Shown here piece after piece: positions 58,276 through 64,000 of a DNA stretch of 64,000 nt. Origin of the DNA: Arthrobacter sp. 9V. GTDB lineage: Bacteria > Actinomycetota > Actinomycetes > Actinomycetales > Micrococcaceae. Each line of letters begins with the position of its first letter. The stretch's first letter is position 1. The notes below the pieces were generated by a model, which saw only the letters and a list, made by a program, of their open reading frames with translations, had not been told where the DNA came from and did not search any database. The stretch is from positions 4,192,583-4,256,582 of the forward strand of contig NZ_LR732912.1 in the NCBI RefSeq assembly GCF_902506065.1. The letters run 5' to 3'. A program made the translations under genes and the position numbers.

Positions 58276-59924
58276 CCCGGACAGTAGTTATCGGCGGTGG
58301 CATCGCTGGGCTTGCCACCGCCGCACTCCTTGCCCACGAAGGACACGAGGTCCAGCTCCTCGAGCAGCGTGACCGGGTGGGTGGCCGTGCCGGCAGCCTT
58401 GAACGAGACGGCTTCCGCTGGGACACCGGCCCCTCGTGGTACCTGATGCCCGGGGTTTTCGATCACTTCTTTGAGCTGCTCGGCACCAGCACCGCCGAAC
58501 AGTTGGATCTGCGCACGCTCAGTCCTGCGTACCGCATCTTCAGCGAACCGAACCACGACGGCGTACGGCCGGAGCCGCTCACAATCCCCCTTGGCAGCGA
58601 GCAGGTTTTGGACACCTTCGAACGCGTTGAGCCCGGGAGCGCCAGGGAACTCCGGTCCTACCTTGCCTCGGCGCAGCACACTACCGAGATGGCCGAGCGG
58701 TTCTTCCTCTACAACCCGTTCACCAAACTGCAGGAGCTGCTTCAGCCGGAGGTGGCGCGCAGCTTGCCCAAGCTCGCCCGGCTTCTCCTGACGCCTCTGG
58801 ACAAGTACGTTTCCCAGCGGTTCCAGCATCCAGTGCTTCGGCAGGTGCTCGGATATCCGGCGGTTTTCCTGGGAACCAGCCCGTCCGCGGCTCCCGCGAT
58901 GTACCACCTGATGAGTGCACTGGACCTTGGCGACGGCGTCCAGTACCCGATGGGCGGTTTTTGGGCCCTGGTTGAACGCCTGGAAGCCCTGGCCCTCGAT
59001 GCCGGAGTCAGGATCCACACGGGGGCCGAAGCCCTGAACATCACCACCCGTGAAGCCGCCCACCCCAAAAAGCTGGGCCGTTTTGATGGCTTGAACCTGC
59101 CCGCCTGGTTTACCGGCAAGGACAGCCGGGAAGTCACAGGCGTCAAGTGGCGTGACAACTCCGGGGCGGAGCACTACAGCGTCGCCGATCAGGTAGTCTC
59201 CGGCGCGGACCTCCATCACACTGAAACCCAACTGCTGGGCGTCCGGGACCGGAGCTACAACAAGAAGTACTGGCAGAGCCGCACCAGCGGGCCCGGCGCG
59301 GTCCTGGTGATGTTGGGAGTGAAAGGCTCACTGCCGGACCTTCCCCACCATTCTTTGTTCTTCACCCGTGACTGGGAGGCCAACTTCGCCTCCATCTTCG
59401 GTGACGATCCAAGCATTCCGGACCCCGCGTCCATCTACGTCTGCAAGCCCAGCGCCACCGACCCCGGAGTCGCACCGCAGGACCATGAGAATCTCTTTGT
59501 CCTGGTTCCCATCCCCGCCGATCCCTCATTGGGAGCGGGTGGACCCGAGGGCAGCGGTGAGGAGCTGATCGAGCGGACGGCCGACGCCGCCATTGACCAG
59601 ATCTCCCGGTGGGCCAACATCCCGGACCTCCGTGAGCGCGTGGTGGCCAGGCACACCATCGGCCCGGCCGACTTCGCACGCGACTACAACTCGTGGCGCG
59701 GCGGCATGCTGGGACCGGCGCACACCCTGAAGCAGAGCGCCATGTTCCGGGCGCAAAATGCTTCCAAGCGGGTTCGCGGCCTCTACTACGCAGGCGCCAC
59801 CACCGCTCCGGGCGTCGGCGTGCCCATGTGCCTCATCAGCGCCGAACTGGTCCTGAAACGGATCCGCGGCGATCACAGTGCCGGCCCTACCACTGTGAGG
59901 CCTGTAGCTAGCAGGATTGGCTAA
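58272..59924 (+). CDS. crtI: Phytoene desaturase (lycopene-forming)
   Basis: A 550-residue FAD enzyme that desaturates phytoene to lycopene. FAD motif G-G-G-I-A-G-L at 8-14 and E-Q-R-D-R-V-G-G-R-A-G-S at 33-44, membrane-associated mid-region, and the C-terminal bacterial-type desaturase signature Y-Y-A-G-A-T-T-A-P-G-V-G-V-P-M-C. The stop overlaps the crtYe start by 1 nt (TAATG). Confidence 0.93.
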   Translation: MTRTVVIGGGIAGLATAALLAHEGHEVQLLEQRDRVGGRAGSLERDGFRWDTGPSWYLMPGVFDHFFELLGTSTAEQLDLRTLSPAYRIFSEPNHDGVRPEPLTIPLGSEQVLDTFERVEPGSARELRSYLASAQHTTEMAERFFLYNPFTKLQELLQPEVARSLPKLARLLLTPLDKYVSQRFQHPVLRQVLGYPAVFLGTSPSAAPAMYHLMSALDLGDGVQYPMGGFWALVERLEALALDAGVRIHTGAEALNITTREAAHPKKLGRFDGLNLPAWFTGKDSREVTGVKWRDNSGAEHYSVADQVVSGADLHHTETQLLGVRDRSYNKKYWQSRTSGPGAVLVMLGVKGSLPDLPHHSLFFTRDWEANFASIFGDDPSIPDPASIYVCKPSATDPGVAPQDHENLFVLVPIPADPSLGAGGPEGSGEELIERTADAAIDQISRWANIPDLRERVVARHTIGPADFARDYNSWRGGMLGPAHTLKQSAMFRAQNASKRVRGLYYAGATTAPGVGVPMCLISAELVLKRIRGDHSAGPTTVRPVASRIG

Positions 59925-60274
59925 TGGGTGTTCTCTACTTGGCCTCGCTGCTCCTGGGCATCGCCTGCATGCTGCTGCTCGATCACCGTTTCCGCCTGTT
60001 CTTCTGGCGGGACGCCAAAGCGGCGGCGATCGTGACCGCCGTCGGGGTGTTGTTCCTGCTTGGCTGGGACCTGGCCGGAATCGGGCTGGGGATCTTCCTG
60101 CGCGGCGAAGGAACCATTGCCACGGGACTTCTGCTGGCACCCGAACTGCCTCTTGAGGAACCCGTGTTCCTGCTCTTCCTGGTGCTCTGCACCATGGTCC
60201 TCTACACGGGTGCACGGCGCATTATGGAGCGGATCCCGGCCAAGCGCAGTGAAAAGGAGCGTGCGCGGGTATGA
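59924..60274 (+). CDS. crtYe: C50 carotenoid epsilon-cyclase subunit, CrtYe-like
   Basis: A 116-residue membrane protein with three helices and the family motif P-L-E-E-P-V-F (about 75-81) of heterodimeric lycopene-type cyclases. Works with the CrtYf part of the next gene to close the end rings of flavuxanthin to decaprenoxanthin. It overlaps the following gene by 4 nt. Confidence 0.85.
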   Translation: MGVLYLASLLLGIACMLLLDHRFRLFFWRDAKAAAIVTAVGVLFLLGWDLAGIGLGIFLRGEGTIATGLLLAPELPLEEPVFLLFLVLCTMVLYTGARRIMERIPAKRSEKERARV

Positions 60275-61476
60275 CGTACTTGTGGCTCGCACTCGCCTTC
60301 ATCACCGCGGCAGTACTGGCGGGCGTGATCCTCGCCCGCCGAGGCGCCCGTCCCGGCGAAGCCGGCAAACACTGGAAAGCCGTTGGCCTGGCGTTCGCCG
60401 CCCTTGCTGTCCTCACGGCGGTGTTCGACTCGGTCATGATCGGCATGGAACTCTTCCACTACGACGCCTCACACATTCTTGGCCTCAGGGTAGGACTCGC
60501 GCCCATCGAGGACTTCGCTTATCCGCTGGCGGGCGTCGTGGCGCTGCCCGGGCTGTGGATGTGGCTGACACGTAAGCGCAACGGTGCTTCCCGTCCTACC
60601 CCGAACCGCAAAGGTCTACTGCCCCAGGCATTGCTCGCGTCGCGGCCGGTCAGCTGGATCAACACCGCCTACCCGTTTGCCGCAGCCATGCTCCTCACCA
60701 CGCGCGAAATCGACTGGGTGTTGCTCGTGGGTACCTTCTACTTTCTGATCCCCTACAACCTGGCCATGTACGGGATCAACGACGTCTTTGACTACGAGTC
60801 GGACCTTAAGAACCCCCGCAAGGGCGGCATTGAAGGCGCACTGCTGCAGCCGCACCTTCACCGGCCCATGCTGTGGCTCGCAGCGATCACCAATGTTCCG
60901 TTCCTGTTGGTGCTGGCATTCGCGGGCGGTTCTGCGGCATGGATCAGCCTGGCGGTGAGCGCATTCGCCGTGGTGGCCTACTCTGCTGCCGGGCTCCGCT
61001 TCAAGGAACGCCCGGTCCTGGACTCGTTAACCTCCAGTACGCACTTTGTCAGTCCCGCCGTCGTGGGCTTGGCACTTGCGGGCGCTGAAGTGACGCCGGG
61101 GCTGGTTATCCTGCTGGCTGCGTTCTTCCTGTGGGGCATGGCGGCCCATGCCTTTGGCGCCGTCCAGGACATCGAACCCGACCGTCAGGCCGGCATCGGC
61201 TCCATAGCAACTGTGATCGGTGCCCGCCGGACGGTGAGGCTCGCCGTCGGACTCTGGCTTGTTGCCGGCCTGGCAATGCTGGCCACGCCGTGGCCGGGGC
61301 CACTGGCGGCGATCATCGCTGTCCCGTACATCGTCAATTGCGCCCCGTATTGGAACGTGACGGATACGACGGCGGCGCGCACCAACGTTGCGTGGCGGCG
61401 GTTCATCTGGCTCAACTACGGTTCGGGATTCCTGGTGACGCTCATCTTCATCCTGCAGTGGAGCCTCACGTCATGA
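60271..61476 (+). CDS. Fused CrtYf cyclase subunit and CrtEb lycopene elongase
   Basis: A 401-residue membrane protein. Residues 1 to about 108 are a CrtYf-type cyclase subunit with three helices and P-I-E-D-F-A-Y-P. After a basic linker (about 100-118), residues about 120-401 are a UbiA-type prenyltransferase. Its aspartate motifs are N-D-V-F-D-Y-E-S-D (about 170-178) and Q-D-I-E-P-D, and the S-R-P-V-S-W-I-N-T-A-Y-P-F start matches free-standing CrtEb. CrtEb adds C5 units to lycopene to give C50 flavuxanthin. In Corynebacterium these are two genes. The stop overlaps the convergent MarR stop. Confidence 0.88.
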   Translation: MTYLWLALAFITAAVLAGVILARRGARPGEAGKHWKAVGLAFAALAVLTAVFDSVMIGMELFHYDASHILGLRVGLAPIEDFAYPLAGVVALPGLWMWLTRKRNGASRPTPNRKGLLPQALLASRPVSWINTAYPFAAAMLLTTREIDWVLLVGTFYFLIPYNLAMYGINDVFDYESDLKNPRKGGIEGALLQPHLHRPMLWLAAITNVPFLLVLAFAGGSAAWISLAVSAFAVVAYSAAGLRFKERPVLDSLTSSTHFVSPAVVGLALAGAEVTPGLVILLAAFFLWGMAAHAFGAVQDIEPDRQAGIGSIATVIGARRTVRLAVGLWLVAGLAMLATPWPGPLAAIIAVPYIVNCAPYWNVTDTTAARTNVAWRRFIWLNYGSGFLVTLIFILQWSLTS

Positions 61477-62001
61477 GGCTGCGGGGTCTGCGGGGTCTTC
61501 CGGCTCTTCATCGATCGTGTCCAGGGCTTCGCGCATGTGCTGCAGAAAGTTCACCACCACCCGGGAATCTTCCGGGCTTAAAGCACACGCCGCATCCAAC
61601 ATCCGGCGGTGCATTCCGCCCAAGGTGTGCCGAACTTCCTGGTCAGAACCCGGGGTGGCCTTCAGGATCAGAGCACGGCGGTCCGTGGGGTGGGGTTCGC
61701 GTCGAATATGGCCGGACTCAACCAAGCGGTCGATCAGGGTGGTCATGGACGCCGACGTTATACCGAGCTTGTCGCCCAGATCCTTGGGCTTCATCACTTT
61801 GCCGTCAGCCTCGGCTTCGAACAAATAGCGCAGTGCCAGGAGGTCCTTTTCGCCCATCCCCATGGACGAACGCGTCCTCCGCCGCATCGCTTGCTCGGAA
61901 GCACGGTAATCCCGCAAGGCGTTCAGCACGTCAACGGCAATGGCCTTCTGACCTGGGTCTTTGCCGTACCAATAGCCGTGTGCGTGGCCTTGCGCGTCCA
62001 T
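61471..62001 (-). CDS. MarR-family regulator
   Basis: A 176-residue winged-helix protein: K-D-L-G-D-K-L-G-I-T-S-A-S-M-T-T-L-I-D-R-L recognition region (about 72-92) and wing T-D-R-R-A-L-I-L. The N-terminus (1-40) carries no recognised motif. It converges on the carotenoid operon with overlapping stops and diverges from the TspO-related gene, which it may control. Confidence 0.85.
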   Translation of the reverse strand: MDAQGHAHGYWYGKDPGQKAIAVDVLNALRDYRASEQAMRRRTRSSMGMGEKDLLALRYLFEAEADGKVMKPKDLGDKLGITSASMTTLIDRLVESGHIRREPHPTDRRALILKATPGSDQEVRHTLGGMHRRMLDAACALSPEDSRVVVNFLQHMREALDTIDEEPEDPADPAAS

Positions 62002-62111
62002 CCATGTTCCTTCGATAAGCGTAAAGCTCGTTTCGCTAGCAATTTGATACTAAGTCACGTACCCCCTGAATGCATGACCCCGCACACCCCACCAGGAAAG
62101 AGGCTCAGCAG

Positions 62112-62837
62112 ATGAAAAACCAAAGCCCGGATCTTAGGCGGCAGATCGCAGTCACGGTGAGCTTGGTGGTCTGCATTGTCGGTTCCATGATCGGCGTCGG
62201 GGTCTTCGGCGGGACGCCCATCGCAGAGGCGGCCGGCGGCGCTCTGGCCGCAGACTCAACCCTTCTGGCGCCGGCCACACCGGCCTTCTCCATCTGGTCT
62301 GTGGTTTACGCCGGATTGGTTGCTTTCACGGTATGGCAGTGGCTCCCGTCCCAGCGGGCCAATCCCCGGCAGCGCTCGCTCGGCTGGATCGTTGCGGCGT
62401 CCATGATCCTCAATGCGGCGTGGATCCTGTCCGTTCAAGCCGGCTTTCTTGTGTTGAGCGTTGTGGTGATCGTGGCACTGTTGGTGACCCTCGTCCTGGC
62501 CTTCCTCAGGTACAGCCAAAGCCGCGCCGGTTCATGGGTGGAAGCTGTTGTTGTTGATGGGACATTGGGGTTGTACCTCGGCTGGACCAGCGTGGCAGTG
62601 TGCGCCAACATCGCAGCCGCCTTGAAAGCCTCCGGGTTTGGAGGCTTTGGGTTGCGACCCGAGATCTGGTCTGTGGGCGTACTGGTAGTGGTGGCCGTTG
62701 TGGGTATCGCCTTGGCCATCAAGGGTCACGGCCGGCTCGCCCTCGCAGCGGCCATCGCGTGGGGCCTTGCCTGGATCACTGTGGGCCGCAGCGCTGACGC
62801 ACCCGAGTCGTTCCCCACAGGCTTGCGGCGGCTGTAG
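62112..62837 (+). CDS. TspO/MBR-related tryptophan-rich membrane protein, probably frameshifted at its end
   Basis: A 241-residue polytopic protein with about seven helices, W-S-V-V-Y near 63 and repeated W residues as in tryptophan-rich sensory proteins, which bind porphyrins or related ligands. AAGAGG 8 nt upstream supports ATG 62112. The frame ends abruptly as T-G-L-R-R-L. One base out of frame, the DNA goes on as L-A-A-A-V-A-A-A-L-V-L-G-S-A-I-A-V to a stop at 62902, a perfect eighth helix. A 1-nt deletion near 62816-62821 is likely, in the strain or in the sequence. Confidence 0.75.
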   Translation: MKNQSPDLRRQIAVTVSLVVCIVGSMIGVGVFGGTPIAEAAGGALAADSTLLAPATPAFSIWSVVYAGLVAFTVWQWLPSQRANPRQRSLGWIVAASMILNAAWILSVQAGFLVLSVVVIVALLVTLVLAFLRYSQSRAGSWVEAVVVDGTLGLYLGWTSVAVCANIAAALKASGFGGFGLRPEIWSVGVLVVVAVVGIALAIKGHGRLALAAAIAWGLAWITVGRSADAPESFPTGLRRL

Positions 62838-62902
62838 CTGCGGCGTTGGTGCTGGGCTCGGCCATCGCTGTGCGCGCCCGGACGGTGCTGGCCCGGCGCT
62901 AG
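62816..62902 (+). other. Out-of-frame C-terminal helix of the TspO-related gene
   Basis: In the third frame this stretch encodes R-L-A-A-A-V-A-A-A-L-V-L-G-S-A-I-A-V-R-A-R-T-V-L-A-R-R and a TAG at 62900-62902, a typical last membrane helix with a basic tail. From 62112 to 62902 is 791 nt, one short of a whole number of codons. Confidence 0.65.
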
Positions 62903-63024
62903 GCTCGGTCCTTTTCCCGGTCCGACACTCGTCCGTTCAACGGACTGCGGAGTCGTTGGCTTTCCATCCCGCGTTTGTTGGGCGCCGGACCCCGGGCGCG
63001 CCTTTTGGCCCCACAGCCCCGGGT

Positions 63025-63068
63025 CCCGCACACGTTCGCCCCACAGGCCCGCACACGTTCGCCCCACA
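63025..63068. repeat. Two tandem 21-bp repeats
   Basis: The 21-bp unit that begins CCCGCACACGTTCGCCCC is present exactly twice (63025-63045 and 63048-63068), spaced by GG. Related CCCCACA pieces lie on both sides. I see no gene between 62903 and 63251. Confidence 0.6.
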
Positions 63069-63251
63069 ACCCCTACAACGGCGAGCCACCCAAACAAGGA
63101 CGTGAGCGACCGGTTCGGGTGCGCAGGGCGTCTTTGCGGCGTGCCGGAGCGGGGGTATCGGTGGTTTTCCACATAGGACGATCGCCGTCTTCTGATGCCG
63201 TTTGCTCGCTGGAAGGGTAGGGGTATGGGGCAAATTCGGGAGGACCAAGCG

Positions 63252-64000
63252 ATGGACACAGTCGCGCTTCGTCCCGCTCCGAAAGCCGAAGACACCCCGT
63301 ACTCGCCGCGGATTCCGGATCTCATCTCACTCGTGAGAGCTGTCCGCCTGGGCACCGAAAGCGGTGAGCTGATTGATCAAATCCGCAGCCTGGAAAACCT
63401 GAAATCGGCTATCACTGCTTTGCAGGCGCGGGTTGCTGTGGCTTTTGATCTTGCGCAGCGTGCTGAGCAGGCTGATGCCGGTGTTCCTGCCTCGGAGCGG
63501 GGGCAGGGGGTGGGCGCTCAGGTGGCGTTGGCGCGCCGGGAGTCCCCGAATCGTGGGTCACGTTTACTGGGCTTGGCGAAGGCACTGGTGATGGAGATGC
63601 CACATACGTTGGCGGCGTTGAACTCGGGCCAGCTCAATGAGTGGCGGGCCACGCTGTTGGTGCGGGAGACTGCGTGTCTTTCTGTTGAGGACCGGGCTGC
63701 TGTGGATGAGGAACTCGCCCCGGATACGGGAACCTTTGAGGGGAAGGGTGATCGGGCGATCGTTGCGGCGGCTAAGGCTGCTGCGTATCGTCGCGATCCG
63801 CGGTCGGTGGCGGGTCGTGCCAGCCGTGCCGCTGCGGAGCGGACCGTGAGTCTGCGTCCTGCGCCGGACACCATGACGTACCTGACAGCCCTGCTTCCGG
63901 TGGCCCAAGGAGTGGCGGTGTATGCGGCGTTGAGCCGGGCGGCTGATTCTGCGCGTTCCAGAGGGGATTTGGGGTCTGGCGGGGTTGCTGGGTCTGGCGG
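63252..64000 (+). CDS. DUF222 domain protein (HNH-endonuclease type), cut by window end
   Basis: The frame runs open from ATG 63252 (GGGAGGA 7 nt upstream; an in-frame ATG at 63225 is less well placed) to the window end, about 249 residues. It shows the DUF222 pattern: I-R-S-L-E-N-L-K-S-A-I-T-A-L-Q-A-R, then G-L-A-K-A-L-V-M-E-M-P-H-T-L-A-A-L-N-S-G-Q-L, then T-Y-L-T-A-L-L-P-V-A-Q-G-V. In actinobacteria this domain usually precedes a C-terminal HNH nuclease motif, which would lie beyond the window. The last visible part turns Gly/Ser-rich. Such genes are multicopy in Arthrobacter and their role is unclear. Confidence 0.85.
   Translation, partial: MDTVALRPAPKAEDTPYSPRIPDLISLVRAVRLGTESGELIDQIRSLENLKSAITALQARVAVAFDLAQRAEQADAGVPASERGQGVGAQVALARRESPNRGSRLLGLAKALVMEMPHTLAALNSGQLNEWRATLLVRETACLSVEDRAAVDEELAPDTGTFEGKGDRAIVAAAKAAAYRRDPRSVAGRASRAAAERTVSLRPAPDTMTYLTALLPVAQGVAVYAALSRAADSARSRGDLGSGGVAGSG

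Noticed and set aside
63025..63068. Tandem repeats considered as a CRISPR array
   Set aside because: Only two copies with a 2-bp spacer and no cas genes.

Overview
The window looks like chromosome from a high-GC actinobacterium of the Micrococcaceae, most likely Arthrobacter sensu lato or Paenarthrobacter. The reasons are GC-rich codon use with many GTG starts, a decaprenoxanthin-type C50 carotenoid operon, an MptB-type mannosyltransferase, an HxlA/HxlB formaldehyde module and a DUF222 protein. This placement is an inference from gene content; no 16S or other marker gene is present. I see no rRNA, tRNA, CRISPR array, insertion sequence or prophage.

Layout. 1-2.7 kb: a glutaminase cut by the window edge and carrying an internal deletion, a META-domain lipoprotein, a small membrane protein and a GAF-ANTAR regulator. 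2.8-4.9 kb: a small conserved-looking protein and a ThDP-dependent pyruvate oxidase-like enzyme. 5.0-7.7 kb: a LuxR-type regulator divergent from hxlB-hxlA (ribulose monophosphate formaldehyde fixation), ending in a strong hairpin shared with convergent ilvD. 9.7-11.5 kb: an MmyB-like regulator and a cation diffusion facilitator.

11.6-35.5 kb is the centrepiece, a plant-glycoside catabolic locus. GH3, GH106-like and GH43 enzymes (minus strand) diverge from a ROK regulator. The ROK gene is followed by a dipeptide/oligosaccharide-type ABC importer with a fused permease-ATPase. Next come a GMC flavoprotein of the bacterial pyranose/C-glycoside 3-oxidase type, the two subunits of a C-glycoside deglycosidase (CarB/DgpB-like and CarC/DgpC-like), an MFS transporter, a Gfo/Idh/MocA oxidoreductase, a second GH3, a GH35/42-like enzyme and an esterase. 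The inferred scheme is import of intact glycosides, intracellular trimming by signal-less hydrolases, C3 oxidation of the core sugar, then elimination of the C- (or O-) linked aglycone. A near-identical 21-bp element in both ROK-side promoters is a candidate operator joining the two arms.

35.6-43.7 kb: an SGNH hydrolase, MptB, two tandem membrane glycosyltransferases (one apparently starting at ATT), an EAL protein that has lost its catalytic Asp pair, a CPBP-like membrane protein and a TetR regulator. 43.7-55.0 kb: a second catabolic cluster of unknown substrate. It has P450, [3Fe-4S] ferredoxin, ferredoxin reductase and an MFS pump on the minus strand. On the plus strand are a phosphotriesterase-family pseudoenzyme beside an apparently intact paralog, an FAD monooxygenase, an alpha/beta hydrolase, an MBL-fold hydrolase and a CocE/NonD hydrolase.

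55.0-61.5 kb: a MarR regulator divergent from idi-crtE-crtB-crtI-crtYe-crtYf/Eb, with the last two functions fused in one protein. 61.5-64.0 kb: a second MarR regulator, a TspO-related protein whose last membrane helix appears frameshifted off, and the start of a DUF222 gene cut by the window end.
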